A stretch of DNA of 64,000 bases from Gammaproteobacteria bacterium (GCA_018819175.1 JAHJQQ010000053.1:1-64000); one strand, 5' to 3'. Shown: positions 1 through 9,510, numbered from the stretch's first letter. Program-made: numbers and translations. The notes: generated by a model not told the origin, from the letters alone.

Positions 1-141
1 CGTGTAAACTCCGTTTTTTACTCGGTGCTACACGCACCTCGCCCTTCGGGCCGGCTAGCGCCGTTCTCTCCGCTGCGCTTCGAGTCACCCGTCTGCGCCT
101 TGCATCTGCTCGCTTGATCAAATTAATCAGAGGTTCCTTAG
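1..141. mobile_element. Right end of an IS5-like MITE (family A), left end outside window
   Basis: The right terminal repeat ATTAATCAGAGGTTCC ends at 137 and is followed by TTAG. The interior matches the interiors of the copies at 15.9 and 17.2 kb: a GTGTAAACTCCG motif, then a CGCCTTGCATCTGCTCGC stretch. The 4-bp flank fits the YTAR target preference known for IS5-family elements. No transposase is encoded, so the copy would depend on an enzyme supplied in trans. Confidence 0.75.
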
Positions 142-156
142 CTCAATAGTCTGGTG

Positions 157-546
157 CTAGCCTTCCGCAACAAAACCAAACGCCTTGTCATGCACATAGA
201 CGAGTTTGCAGGCTTCGAGGTATTTGGCATCGTGGATACGCCCGGCATTGATGTAGCCGGTATCGCCCTGGTTAAGAATCAGCGGTGCGCCGTCCTCCAC
301 CAGTCCCTTATCCGTCTTGGTGAAAAACTGCACGGCCATTTTGCCTTCGATCACCACGGTCATATCGTCACCGGGGTGTGAATGCGGCGGTTCGGCGCTG
401 CCGGCCTCCCATTGTTCGAGCATGACTTCAACACCGTTGGGGTTGGTCGGGCAGGTGGTACGCACCGTGAAACCCGCCGGGGTGTTCGGCACGCTGATGT
501 GATTGTCCCAGACTGCGCTGTGGACGGCTGTTGCTTTGCTGGACAT
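157..546 (-). CDS. Cupin-domain protein
   Basis: A 129-residue single-domain cupin. The first cupin motif is visible as PPHSHPGDDMTVVIEGKMAV around residues 53-72, with the two His and the following acidic residue and Glu expected to bind a metal. The second motif is partly seen as GDTGYINAGRIHDAKYL near residues 94-110, with one His. A GAGGA ribosome site lies about 8 bases before the ATG. The family includes dioxygenases, isomerases and binding proteins, so the substrate cannot be read from sequence. The gene stands alone between a MITE and the RNA-binding protein gene on the same strand. Confidence 0.85.
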   Translation of the reverse strand: MSSKATAVHSAVWDNHISVPNTPAGFTVRTTCPTNPNGVEVMLEQWEAGSAEPPHSHPGDDMTVVIEGKMAVQFFTKTDKGLVEDGAPLILNQGDTGYINAGRIHDAKYLEACKLVYVHDKAFGFVAEG

Positions 547-612
547 TGCAGGAATCCTCAGACGTAATTTTGTATCAATGAAAAGTCGGGTGGTCCAGGG
601 GGACGGAAAAAC

Positions 613-885
613 TCAGCGGCGCGAACGACCGCGCGCGGCATGCGGATCTTCGAAGCGAACCCGCAGAGAACGGTCACTGTTGCTGACCAGGTTGCCATCC
701 AATGCGGCCTGCGCTGAACGGGCTTCGTGCCCTTCCATTTCGATGAAGCCGAAACCTTTGCACTTGCCCGTGAAAATATCCTGGACCACGCTGATGGAGC
801 GCACGGTACCGAATTCGGAAAACATGGAACGAACGGAGTCTTCTGTAGCGTCCTGCGGGAGGTTGCCGATAAACAGCTTCTTCAT
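613..885 (-). CDS. RNA-recognition-motif (RRM) RNA-binding protein
   Basis: A 90-residue protein made of one RRM. RNP2 is KLFIGNL (residues 3-9) and RNP1 is KCKGFGFIEM (about 42-51). A short basic tail, ARGRSRR, follows the fold. Single-RRM proteins of this size are common in cyanobacteria and some proteobacteria, where they bind single-stranded RNA and are often cold-responsive. It lies downstream of a cold-shock gene on the same strand, with a terminator between them, so it is probably transcribed separately. The shared cold or RNA-chaperone theme is an inference from this proximity. Confidence 0.92.
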   Translation of the reverse strand: MKKLFIGNLPQDATEDSVRSMFSEFGTVRSISVVQDIFTGKCKGFGFIEMEGHEARSAQAALDGNLVSNSDRSLRVRFEDPHAARGRSRR

Positions 886-932
886 GCGCGTCTCCTTACT
901 GAAGTCGGACCGGGAATTCGGGAGCGTAGAAT

Positions 933-959
933 AAAGAACCCCGCAGCGCGGGGTTCTTT
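933..959 (-). terminator. Rho-independent terminator of the cold-shock gene
   Basis: A perfect 12-bp stem, AAAGAACCCCGC paired with GCGGGGTTCTTT around a 3-nt loop, lies 24 bp after the cold-shock stop codon. A-T pairs at the stem base supply the U-rich end in the minus direction. Confidence 0.85.
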
Positions 960-983
960 AATTTTGATGCTGGCTACAGGTAC

Positions 984-1190
984 TCAGTTTGCTGGTGTAA
1001 CGTTCGTGGCCTGCAGACCCTTAGGGCCTTTTTCTACATCAAAGTTGACTGCCTGACCTTCCGCCAGCGTCTTGAAGCCGCTGCCCTGAATAGCGGAAAA
1101 ATGTACGAATACATCGGCGCTGCCATCAGACGGAGAGATAAAGCCGAAGCCTTTGGATTCGTTGAACCACTTAACGGTACCTGTAGTCAT
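984..1190 (-). CDS. Cold-shock protein (CspA family)
   Basis: A 68-residue cold-shock domain protein of standard length. It carries both nucleic-acid-binding motifs, KGFGFI (residues 13-18) and VFVHF (27-31), and the usual start TGTVKWFN. The fold is a five-stranded OB barrel that binds single-stranded RNA and DNA and melts secondary structure. A GAAAGG ribosome site precedes the ATG. The upstream 550 bp hold no convincing gene, which leaves room for a long 5-prime leader like those that make csp mRNAs temperature sensitive, but I could not demonstrate such a structure. Which Csp paralogue it is cannot be decided. Confidence 0.95.
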   Translation of the reverse strand: MTTGTVKWFNESKGFGFISPSDGSADVFVHFSAIQGSGFKTLAEGQAVNFDVEKGPKGLQATNVTPAN

Positions 1191-1745
1191 GAAATATTAC
1201 CTTTCTAAATGAATAAACACGTAATCAATTGCAGTGCTCGAAATCTAAATCGCAGGAGTTACCTGAACGGGGCTTCTGTATTTATACATAGATACATGCA
1301 ATTAATTATTTATGTAGAAGACGGTGCCGCGAGTGCCTTGGCAGCAGGTCAGCCCATCGCCTTACGTGGCTTAGTATATATGAAAATAAATGAAAATCGA
1401 CTTTGCCCGGTTTTTTATCGAGGTCGGATTCCCGGCAGGGGTTCAAGTGTCGCCGGAGTATATGTGCCAGTGAGGAAGGGCGATGCTGCCTAGCGGCGTC
1501 TGAGGTGAGAAATCAGTCATTTTGGCAGGCCTATCTGTATTATCGTTGTGGGCTTTATCGGTCTCCTGCACCAAAATATATCGTCGTCCTGCTTCTCCGG
1601 GAAAATCCTGCGGGACAGTGCGCCTTTGTACAGTTCAGGGGTTCCGTCGCATCCAAAACCCTGGCTACGAACCTTTGACGAACAATCTGCTTCCGATGTC
1701 ATCATTGAAAAAATTCAGGCTCACCTTTCATCGCATTAAAAAGCA
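1191..1745. other. Long intergenic stretch, no supported gene
   Basis: These 555 bp separate the cold-shock start from the end of the nitroreductase operon. Short open frames occur on both strands, but none has a ribosome site or a recognisable motif. The part next to the csp start is AT-rich and may hold the csp promoter and leader. Confidence 0.5.
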
Positions 1746-2372
1746 CTAAACCTCAATCACCATCTCCATATGGTCATAGCGCACCTTCGGTAACCAGGCA
1801 TGGCGATCTTTGGGATGCCGTTTGCCCAGGGCGCAGATGACAGTGCTGGACAGGCCGCGTTCGTTCAGCCCAAGTACCCGATCAAATCCTTCGGTTTCAA
1901 AGCCGGTCATGGGGCAGGCGTCGATTTTCATGACAGCCGCCGAAGTCAGCAAAGTGCCGAGGGCGATATAGGCTTGTTGATGCGCCCATTCCTTCTTTTG
2001 CTGTTCATTCTTTCCGGCAAAGACATCCTTCATATGATTTGCCAGTCCTGCGAAGTCATCAGTTGATTGATGGCGTGTATTGGCGACGGCCTGGATATAG
2101 CGATCGATCAGGGTATCGTCGATCTGCGTTTGAGCGGCGATGACGATGAGATGCGAACACGCCACAACCTTGTTCTGACTCATGGCGTAAGGCAATAACT
2201 GCTTGCGCACGTCGATGTCATTGATCACCAGTAGCCGGTACGGTTGCAATCCATAAGCGGTGGCGCTTAAGCGGGTGGCGGTCAGCAATGCACGCACAAG
2301 GGCTTCGTCCAGTTTTTCATCGGCAAATTGTCTTACGGCATAACGCCAGTTGAGTGCTTGAATAATGTTCAT
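1746..2372 (-). CDS. Nitroreductase-family NAD(P)H oxidoreductase (NfsB-like)
   Basis: A 208-residue flavin-dependent nitroreductase. The N-terminus NIIQALNWRYAVRQF is the usual FMN-phosphate-binding start, and SATAYGLQPYRLLVI (about residues 36-50) and the C-terminal ALGKRHPKDRHA fit the NfsB/DrgA type, which reduces nitro compounds or quinones. The longer frame opens 36 bases upstream, but the ATG at 2372 has GAGGG correctly spaced and matches family starts. It is the last gene of a three-gene minus-strand operon with a DMT exporter and a cyclase-family enzyme, divergent from a LysR regulator, so it probably belongs to a small detoxification or catabolic unit. Confidence 0.88.
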   Translation of the reverse strand: MNIIQALNWRYAVRQFADEKLDEALVRALLTATRLSATAYGLQPYRLLVINDIDVRKQLLPYAMSQNKVVACSHLIVIAAQTQIDDTLIDRYIQAVANTRHQSTDDFAGLANHMKDVFAGKNEQQKKEWAHQQAYIALGTLLTSAAVMKIDACPMTGFETEGFDRVLGLNERGLSSTVICALGKRHPKDRHAWLPKVRYDHMEMVIEV

Positions 2373-2388
2373 TGGTTTTCCCTCTGTG

Positions 2389-3318
2389 TTATCTCGCAGG
2401 GCATTCATTGCTCCGTGCGATGACCGGGGCTTGCTTGTTTGAGGATTGGAAACGTTGGGTGAGAGTGGTCAGCAGGACACCGATCAGGATCAGCGCCATG
2501 CTGATGAGGTCACGGCGGTCGTATTGTTCGTTCCAGTAGAGGATGCCGAACATTAATGTGACGGCGGTAATCACATAGCCCATCTGACTGAGATACACCG
2601 GACCGCCAACCTTGAGCAGCTTGAAGGAGCTGAGGTACGACGCACCGGCCATCACGCCCAGCGCTGTTAATAACAGGCCGGTATCCGGGAGCGACGGCAG
2701 ATAACGATAAAAATTACCCAGCAACAGATTGACGATGAACAACCAGACCGCCTGCAGGGTGAGCATGCCGATGACTAAAGGCAGCGCATCACTGCCCGCT
2801 GGCCAGTTGCGGCTGCGGTAGATATTACTGGCGGCAAGTAGCGCCGGTATGCCCAGCGCGATCAACAGGGAGTGCCATTGCCCATCGATGTTCAACGTGT
2901 CTTGCGAGGTGACCAGCATGGCCACGCCGCTGACGCCGATAATGAGCCCCAGCAAACGCACGGGATGGCCTCGTTCCATACCCAGTCCTCGCGCCAGGGC
3001 GTAAGTCATGATCGGAGATAAGGCGGTTAATAATCCCACCAGCCCAACCTGCAAGGCCTGCAAAACATAGAAAGCTAATAGGTAAGGCAGACTGATCCCG
3101 AGCAAACCGCCGATGAGGTAATAGCGGATATGCTGGTTATCACATACCGGAAAACGCCGCGTTGGCCAGGCGACCAGCCAGGTCACCAGTGCACCACCGG
3201 CCATTTGCCCGAATAGGATCAGCAGAGGTGGTAGCTGTTGTTGTCCTGCCTGTTTACCGAGGATAAAAACGCTGCCGGCCAGAACTCCCGAGACGATGAG
3301 TAACAGCAGCGCTTTCAT
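2389..3318 (-). CDS. EamA/DMT-family inner-membrane transporter
   Basis: A 309-residue protein with about ten hydrophobic helices in two repeats, the layout of drug/metabolite exporters of the EamA type. It opens with a membrane helix and ends in a basic polar tail. Its ATG overlaps the end of the upstream cyclase gene (3315-3318), so translation is probably coupled, and the nitroreductase gene starts 17 bp downstream. The substrate is unknown. The operon context suggests export of a product or toxicant handled by the neighbouring cyclase and nitroreductase. Confidence 0.88.
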   Translation of the reverse strand: MKALLLLIVSGVLAGSVFILGKQAGQQQLPPLLILFGQMAGGALVTWLVAWPTRRFPVCDNQHIRYYLIGGLLGISLPYLLAFYVLQALQVGLVGLLTALSPIMTYALARGLGMERGHPVRLLGLIIGVSGVAMLVTSQDTLNIDGQWHSLLIALGIPALLAASNIYRSRNWPAGSDALPLVIGMLTLQAVWLFIVNLLLGNFYRYLPSLPDTGLLLTALGVMAGASYLSSFKLLKVGGPVYLSQMGYVITAVTLMFGILYWNEQYDRRDLISMALILIGVLLTTLTQRFQSSNKQAPVIARSNECPAR

Positions 3319-4322
3319 TGTGCGGCACCTCTTTGGGATTGCCGGACGGGCAGGGCAAGCGGCCGAATGGGTGCCCCGTCGGCACCGCGCAGCTTTAATG
3401 AACTGCCAATGAAGGCAAATTCGTAGACCTTGTCGCGCGCGAGGTCTTCCAGGTTGACCAGCTCGATGATGGGCGTGCCCTGTTCCGCCAGAAGGTAGGT
3501 GTGCACCGGCACATAGTTGTCATCCACTTCCGGTGGGAAAGACTCGAAACTGAGGTTATCCGCGCCGACGATCATGGCGCCACCTTCTTCGACCAGATAA
3601 CGCGCGGCCGATAAGCCCAGGCCCGGCGGATTGGTCATATAGGCCTGCGCATTGTCGTACTGTTGCATACGCCCGGTACGAATCAGCACCACATCGCCCT
3701 GTTTTAGTTCCACGCGCTGTTGCTTGAGCGCCTCAACCAGATCCACTTTGGTTACGCGATACCCGTCGGGCAATGCATTGAGGCCTTTGGATGCGGCGAC
3801 ATCAATCAACACGCCACGCGCGATAATGGGTGGTATGTTTTCCGCGCCACCTTTATGCCAACCGCGATCACCCAGATAGTCTTCGGCAGAGAAGCCGTTC
3901 CAGATCTTGCCGTCGAGACCGAAGTGATTGAGCGCATCGATATGCGTGCCCATGTGGGTGTACATGGAAATCGCCGCGCCGGTGTAACTGACATGTGCAT
4001 TCATGGTATTGCCCTGATGTAACGGATCATCGATTTGGGTGCCGTGCGGGGTATGGGTCATCCAGATGCGGTAATGCGGGTCGCCGGCTGCCTGCCAGCT
4101 GGGCATGCCGATGAAATATTCCACCGACAGGTCGTAGGATTCGCCACCTGTCACACGGGACAGGATGGCGGCGCGGGATTGTTCGGTCATCAGGTTCAGA
4201 CGGCCGATTTCGTCATCCGGTCCCCAGGGACTGGTGCCGACTGCGTCCGCCAGGGCCGGTGTGTCCGTGAGGCTCATTGCGATGGCCAGCAGGAGGCTGG
4301 GCAGTTTGAAAGAGTGATTCAT
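3315..4322 (-). CDS. Secreted cyclase-family (kynurenine-formamidase-like) hydrolase
   Basis: A 335-residue protein of the cyclase family (PF04199). The metal-binding signature HMGTHIDALNHF lies at residues 123-134, and GADNLSFESFP and PVHTYLL follow in the C-terminal half as in family members. An N-terminal hydrophobic stretch ending TPALADA predicts a Sec signal peptide, so the enzyme should act in the periplasm. Known members hydrolyse N-formylkynurenine, isatin or other cyclic and formamide substrates, and sequence alone does not choose among them. It is the first gene of the operon, and its 5-prime region faces the LysR gene, its likely regulator. Confidence 0.85.
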   Translation of the reverse strand: MNHSFKLPSLLLAIAMSLTDTPALADAVGTSPWGPDDEIGRLNLMTEQSRAAILSRVTGGESYDLSVEYFIGMPSWQAAGDPHYRIWMTHTPHGTQIDDPLHQGNTMNAHVSYTGAAISMYTHMGTHIDALNHFGLDGKIWNGFSAEDYLGDRGWHKGGAENIPPIIARGVLIDVAASKGLNALPDGYRVTKVDLVEALKQQRVELKQGDVVLIRTGRMQQYDNAQAYMTNPPGLGLSAARYLVEEGGAMIVGADNLSFESFPPEVDDNYVPVHTYLLAEQGTPIIELVNLEDLARDKVYEFAFIGSSLKLRGADGAPIRPLALPVRQSQRGAAQ

Positions 4323-4390
4323 GGGGTAGCTCCTTTTCGGGTTTCCAGGTGAAAAGAAGCTTAATAGGCTCCATGGTTTTTATAATCTGC

Positions 4391-4404
4391 ATTATTGGAA
4401 TAAT
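4391..4404. promoter_or_regulatory. Candidate operator between the cyclase operon and LysR gene
   Basis: A perfect palindrome ATTATTGGAATAAT sits in the 115-bp divergent intergenic region, 33 bp before the lysR start. A TATAAT hexamer lies just before it at 4381-4386, slightly offset. LysR proteins normally bind imperfect T-N11-A palindromes in such positions, but binding here is inference. Confidence 0.4.
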
Positions 4405-4437
4405 ATTGTTCACAAATATTTACTAATAGAGGCGATC

Positions 4438-5343
4438 ATGGACGTACTGACCAATATCGCGGTATTCGTGCAGGTGGTGGAAAGCGGGAGTTTTACGGCG
4501 GCTGCGGACAAACTCAGCCTGTCGAAATCCGTGATCAGTAAATATGTCACGCGTCTTGAAGAGCGGCTGGGTGCGCGGCTGCTGAACCGCACCACGCGAC
4601 GCTTGAGCCTGACTGAGGTCGGCCGGATTTTTTATGAACGCAGCCAGACGGGTTTAAGAGAAATCGAAGAGGCCGAAGCGGAAGTCTCGCGCTTGCAAGG
4701 GACGCCGCGCGGCACCTTGCGTATCAACACGCCAATGTCATTCGGCATTCTTCATATAGCATCGGCTATTCCCGATTTCCGGAAGCAATACCCGGATTTG
4801 CTGGTCGATATGAATATGAATGATTGCCAGCTGGATCTGGTGGAAGAGGGGTTCGATCTCGGAATACGGATTGCTGAGTTACCGGATTCATCACTGGTCG
4901 CAAAACGACTTGGTCCCTGCAAACATGTCATTTGTGGTGCGCCGGGTTATTTCAAACGACACGGCATTCCGCGAACAGCGGAAGACTTACGCAAACACAA
5001 TGTCATCACTTATCAATATCAGACGTCGATAAGTGAATGGCACCTCATCACTCCGGAGGGTAAGACGGTTAAAGTTCCCGTCACAGGCACAATCCGGATG
5101 AATAACAGCCTGGCGTTGCGTGAAGCCTTATTGAATGAAGCCGGTGTCACCTTGACCCCCACATTTGTCGTGGGTGCGGATATCAAGGCAGGCAAACTTC
5201 AGGCCGTATTAACTGACCACAAATGTCTGGAATTATCCATCTACGCGCTTTACCCGCAGCAGAAACATCTGTCGCCGAAGGTGCGTGCATTCATTGATTT
5301 CATTGCAGACAGGATAACGGATAAGCCATATTGGGAATTCTAA
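4438..5343 (+). CDS. LysR-family transcriptional regulator
   Basis: A 301-residue regulator with the standard N-terminal winged helix-turn-helix (SGSFTAAADKLSLSKSVISK, about residues 17-36) and a periplasmic-binding-like effector domain from about residue 90. It closely resembles the CrgA/DsdC-like subgroup that often controls a divergent oxidoreductase or transporter. A GAGG ribosome site precedes the ATG. It is transcribed away from the cyclase-exporter-nitroreductase operon and is the obvious candidate to control it and itself from the shared 115-bp region. The inducer is unknown. Confidence 0.93.
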   Translation: MDVLTNIAVFVQVVESGSFTAAADKLSLSKSVISKYVTRLEERLGARLLNRTTRRLSLTEVGRIFYERSQTGLREIEEAEAEVSRLQGTPRGTLRINTPMSFGILHIASAIPDFRKQYPDLLVDMNMNDCQLDLVEEGFDLGIRIAELPDSSLVAKRLGPCKHVICGAPGYFKRHGIPRTAEDLRKHNVITYQYQTSISEWHLITPEGKTVKVPVTGTIRMNNSLALREALLNEAGVTLTPTFVVGADIKAGKLQAVLTDHKCLELSIYALYPQQKHLSPKVRAFIDFIADRITDKPYWEF

Positions 5344-5519
5344 TTATGGAACTATCTTGTTGTAATAAGTCTGAATGAACTGCTTATACATTTCCTTGGT
5401 CGAGCACTTTAATCTCAGGAATCTCACAGCTAAGAACATAGTATCCAGCCATGTTTCGGTGTGATTGAACGGGTTTCAGCGGAACCTAGGGTGAGGACAG
5501 CCCCGTTAGCTGGTTGAAG

Positions 5520-5747
5520 TTAAATATCAATATTGACGATTTCGCCACTGCGAATCAGGCTTTATACAACGGTTATCTGGCAACGGACTGGTCCGAGGAC
5601 TCAGGGTGACAGTGAAATGGATGTAGAGGTGGTTTTTCGCTGTTGTGATCTGATCGCCGGGTTTACGGTGCAGCGACCGCCTGTCGCGGGATCCTCTTAA
5701 TCCAAGCGGTACCGGAGGTCATTGGTTTGATATTGCGGCTCAGTTGA
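5520..5747 (+). pseudogene. Decayed DUF1304 small membrane protein gene
   Basis: Pieces of a DUF1304 protein can be read in order on the plus strand but in different frames. They are ANQALYNGYLAT (about 5550-5585), then GLVRGLRV, then VEVVFRCCDLIAG, then VYGAATACRGILLIQ and a C-terminus IGLILRLS with its stop at 5747. DUF1304 proteins are about 120-residue four-helix membrane proteins with exactly these conserved motifs. At least three frame changes separate the pieces, so no intact product can be made. The N-terminal third is not recognisable. Confidence 0.75.
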
Positions 5748-5904
5748 GGGGCGCCGGCAAACGTCGTTTCGCGCTGCTACCGCTGTGTCCAAGCCATGAA
5801 CGAACAACCCCCTTTGATCTCCGTCAACTGGATGCGGTTTTCCCGTGGTGTTTACCAGGATGCGCTGCCTATGCTGTAAGCCTGGATCGTGGGCGGGCAC
5901 CGCT

Positions 5905-8900
5905 ATGAATGCACCCGATTGGTTGACCATCGACGGTAACGAGGCCGCGGCGTCAGTCGCGTATCGTCTGAGCGAAGTCTGTGCGATTTATCCCATCACA
6001 CCCGCCTCGCCCATGGGCGAACTTGCCGATGCCTGGTCCGCCGAACGGCGTCGGAATCTGTGGGGTACGGTACCGCAGATAGTCGAGATGCAGAGCGAGG
6101 CGGGTGCCGCAGGGGCGGTGCATGGCGCCCTGCAAGCCGGCAGTCTGGCGACGACCTTCACGGCCTCGCAGGGCCTGCTGCTGATGATCCCCAATATGTA
6201 CAAGATCGCCGGCGAACTCACCCCGGCCGTGTTACATGTCGCGGCGCGTTCGCTGGCCTGCCAGGCCCTATCGATCTTCGGCGATCACAGCGATGTCATG
6301 GCGACACGTCAGACCGGCTTCGCCATGTTGTGCGCGGGCTCGGTGCAGGAGGCGCAGGATCTGGCATTGATCGCCCATGCGGCAACCTTGCGCGGTCGGA
6401 TTCCGGTGCTGCATTTCTTCGACGGTTTTCGCACCTCGCATGAAGTTGCCAAGATTCAGGGTTTGGATGATGACTGTCTGCGTGCATTGATCGCCGATGC
6501 GGATGTGCGCGCACATCGCGCCCGCGCGCTGTCACCGGAACATCCCGTGCTGCGCGGCAGCTCGCAGAATCCCGATGTCTATTTTCAGGGGCGTGAACGC
6601 GTCAATGCGGCCTATGCGGCTTTTCCGGGCATTGTCCAGCAACTCATGGATCGCTTCGCCGCCAGCACCGGTCGTCAATATCGTCTGTTCGATTATCTGG
6701 GCGCGGCGGATGCCGAGCGCGTCATCATTATCATGGGCTCGGGTGCCGAGGCCGTGCATGAAACGGTCGAGTACCTGAACGGGCAGGGTGAGAAGGTCGG
6801 CCTGCTGCGGGTGCGCCTGTATCGACCATTTGACGCGGATGCGCTTCTGGCGGCGTTACCCGCTACGGTGCGGCGCGTCGCGGTGCTGGATCGCACCAAG
6901 GAACCGGGTTCGGATGGCGAGCCGCTCTATAAGGATGTCGTTACCGCGCTGGCGCAACAGCAGATGCAAGATGGTGCCAAGTTCGCGCACATGCCGCGCG
7001 TGATCGGTGGCCGTTATGGTCTGTCGTCCAAGGAATTCACGCCCGGCATGATCAAGGCGGTGTTCGACGAGCTGGATAAAGCCACACCCAAGAATCATTT
7101 CACCATCGGTATCCAGGACGATGTTACTCATACCAGCCTGGCCTGGGATGCCGACTACCGCACCAATGCGCATGACGGTTTTGTACAGGCGCTGTTTTAT
7201 GGCCTGGGTTCGGATGGCACGGTGAGTGCCAACAAAAATTCCATCAAGATCATCGGCGAGTCGACCGAGCTGCACGCGCAGGGCTATTTCGTCTACGACT
7301 CGAAGAAGTCCGGCGCCGTGACCGTCTCGCATCTGCGTTTCGGACCGCGCCCGATCCGTTCCACCTATCTGATCGGCGACAATGAGGCCGCGTTCATCGC
7401 CTGCCATCAGCCGGTGTTTCTGCAGCGCTATGACATGCTGCGCAAGGCGGCAAAGGGTGCGGTGTTCCTGTTGAACAGCCCGGAACTGCCGGAGCGGGTC
7501 TGGGACAGTCTGCCGCGTTCGATGCAGCAGCAGATGCTCGATAAGCAGATCCGCTTCTATTGCATCGATGCCTACAGGGTCGCGCAAGAGGCGCAGATGG
7601 GTTCGCGCATCAACACCATTATGCAGACCTGTTTCTTTGCCATCTCGGATGTACTGCCGTCGGATCAGGCCATCGCCGCGATCAAGGCTGCTGTGGAAAA
7701 AACCTACGGTGGCAAGGGTCGACGCATTGTGGATTTCAACTTCCGCGCCATCGACGCGGCCCTCGCCGCACTGCATCAGGTGCCGTTGCCCGATAAAGTG
7801 ACCAGTGACTTCGAGCGCCCGGCCACGGTCGCGCCGGGCGCATCCGAATTCGTGCAGCGGTTCACCGCCGAGCTGATCGCCGGGAATGGCGACGCCATCC
7901 CGGTGAGTCTGATGCCGGACGATGGCACCTTTCCCCTGGGCACGGCAGCGTTCGAGAAACGCAATCTCGCGTTGGAGATCCCGGTCTGGGATGCGGAACT
8001 CTGCACCCAGTGCGGCAAATGCCCGCTGGTCTGTCCGCACGGTGTGATCCGTTCCAAGCTGGTGCCGCAGACATTACTTAAGAACGCGCCGGCCGGTTTC
8101 AAATCCCACAAAGTGCTCGGCAAGGATTATCCGCAGGACCATGTGATGATGTACCAGGTCGCGCCCGAGGATTGCACCGGTTGCGGCTTATGCGTGGACA
8201 TCTGTCCGATTCGCGACAAATCCAATGCCAGTCACAAGGCGCTCAATATGGCGCCTATCGAACCATTGCGCGAGCAGGAAAAGGCCAATTGGGCGTTCTT
8301 CCTGACACTGCCCGAATACAATCGCCGCGAGGTTAAGACCACAACGATAAAAGGTTCGATGCTGCTCGAACCGCTGTTCGAATTCTCCGGTGCCTGTGTC
8401 GGTTGTGGCGAGACACCCTATATCAAGCTGGCCAGCCAGTTGTTTGGTGATCGCATGCTGGTGGCCAACGCGACCGGTTGTTCTTCGATCTATGGCGGCA
8501 ACCTGCCAACCACACCCTGGACCACGAATGCGCAAGGTCGAGGTCCCGCCTGGAACAATTCACTGTTCGAGGATAATGCCGAATTCGGGCTGGGTATGCG
8601 TATCGCCGTCGACAAGCAGACCGAATATGCGCGTGAGCTGGTGTGTGACCTGAAGGGATGGATCGGTGAAGCGCTGGCCGCCGACTTGCGCGGGGCCGAA
8701 CAGACCGATGAGGCATCCATTGCCGCGCAGCGTGCACGCGTGCAACAACTACGCGAACTTCTCCCCGGCATCGATGACCCGCGTGCGCGGGAATTGGAGG
8801 CCGTGGCGGAGAACCTCATCCGCAAGAGCGTGTGGATCATCGGCGGCGACGGTTGGGCCTACGATATAGGCTATGGCGGTGTCGATCATGTGCTGGCCTC

Positions 8901-9510
8901 GGGACGCAATGTGAATATTCTGGTGTTGGATACCGAGGTGTATTCCAATACTGGCGGGCAGACGTCGAAGGCAACCCCGCGTGGCGCCGTGGCGAAATTC
9001 TCGGCCGGCGGCAAGCCTACCGCCAAGAAGGATCTGGCCATGCTGGCGATGGGCTATGAAAACGTCTATGTCGCGCACGTGGCCTATGCGGCCAAAGACA
9101 TGCAGACTCTGCGGACCTTCCTGGATGCCGAGGCGCATGACGGGCCCTCGTTGATCATCGCCTATTCGCCCTGCATTGCGCATGGCGTGGACCTGTCCTT
9201 CAATCATCGTCAACAGGATCTGGCGGTGAAGAGCGGTCACTGGCCGCTGTTTCGCTATGAACCCGCGCGGGCCGCAGCCGGCAAGAATCCGCTGCATCTG
9301 GATTCAGCGGCACCCTCGATCGCCTATAAGGATTTCATCAGCACCGAAACCCGCTTCAATATGCTGTGGCGCAGCCATCCCGATGTGGCCGAGGAATTCC
9401 TGGCGCGTTCACAGCAAGACGTCAATAAACGCTACCATCATTATAAACAGTTAGCCGATCTACCCTGGGAAGAAGAACACGGGGATGAGAAACCAACCAA
9501 GGAGCGATGA
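5905..9510 (+). CDS. nifJ: Pyruvate:ferredoxin (flavodoxin) oxidoreductase
   Basis: A 1201-residue single-chain PFOR converting pyruvate and CoA to acetyl-CoA and CO2 with reduction of ferredoxin or flavodoxin. The N-terminal domain has YPITPASPMGE. Two [4Fe-4S] motifs follow, CTQCGKCPLVCP (from Cys700) and CTGCGLCVDICP (from Cys757). The TPP domain shows GCGETPYIKL and GGDGWAYDIGYGG (from residue 980), with NTGGQTSKATPRGA. The frame is open from a GTG at 5845, but homologous proteins begin at the ATG at 5905. It is translationally coupled to the following dehydrogenase-like gene. The enzyme is oxygen-sensitive, which suggests fermentative, microaerobic or nitrogen-fixing capacity. Confidence 0.97.
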   Translation: MNAPDWLTIDGNEAAASVAYRLSEVCAIYPITPASPMGELADAWSAERRRNLWGTVPQIVEMQSEAGAAGAVHGALQAGSLATTFTASQGLLLMIPNMYKIAGELTPAVLHVAARSLACQALSIFGDHSDVMATRQTGFAMLCAGSVQEAQDLALIAHAATLRGRIPVLHFFDGFRTSHEVAKIQGLDDDCLRALIADADVRAHRARALSPEHPVLRGSSQNPDVYFQGRERVNAAYAAFPGIVQQLMDRFAASTGRQYRLFDYLGAADAERVIIIMGSGAEAVHETVEYLNGQGEKVGLLRVRLYRPFDADALLAALPATVRRVAVLDRTKEPGSDGEPLYKDVVTALAQQQMQDGAKFAHMPRVIGGRYGLSSKEFTPGMIKAVFDELDKATPKNHFTIGIQDDVTHTSLAWDADYRTNAHDGFVQALFYGLGSDGTVSANKNSIKIIGESTELHAQGYFVYDSKKSGAVTVSHLRFGPRPIRSTYLIGDNEAAFIACHQPVFLQRYDMLRKAAKGAVFLLNSPELPERVWDSLPRSMQQQMLDKQIRFYCIDAYRVAQEAQMGSRINTIMQTCFFAISDVLPSDQAIAAIKAAVEKTYGGKGRRIVDFNFRAIDAALAALHQVPLPDKVTSDFERPATVAPGASEFVQRFTAELIAGNGDAIPVSLMPDDGTFPLGTAAFEKRNLALEIPVWDAELCTQCGKCPLVCPHGVIRSKLVPQTLLKNAPAGFKSHKVLGKDYPQDHVMMYQVAPEDCTGCGLCVDICPIRDKSNASHKALNMAPIEPLREQEKANWAFFLTLPEYNRREVKTTTIKGSMLLEPLFEFSGACVGCGETPYIKLASQLFGDRMLVANATGCSSIYGGNLPTTPWTTNAQGRGPAWNNSLFEDNAEFGLGMRIAVDKQTEYARELVCDLKGWIGEALAADLRGAEQTDEASIAAQRARVQQLRELLPGIDDPRARELEAVAENLIRKSVWIIGGDGWAYDIGYGGVDHVLASGRNVNILVLDTEVYSNTGGQTSKATPRGAVAKFSAGGKPTAKKDLAMLAMGYENVYVAHVAYAAKDMQTLRTFLDAEAHDGPSLIIAYSPCIAHGVDLSFNHRQQDLAVKSGHWPLFRYEPARAAAGKNPLHLDSAAPSIAYKDFISTETRFNMLWRSHPDVAEEFLARSQQDVNKRYHHYKQLADLPWEEEHGDEKPTKER

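Noticed and set aside
1209..1749. Short plus-strand frames upstream of the cold-shock gene
   Set aside because: None has a ribosome site, conserved motif or consistent codon usage.
6856..8040. A long minus-strand frame opposite nifJ
   Set aside because: It is antisense to a clearly coding PFOR gene, shows no family motif and reflects codon bias of the sense strand.
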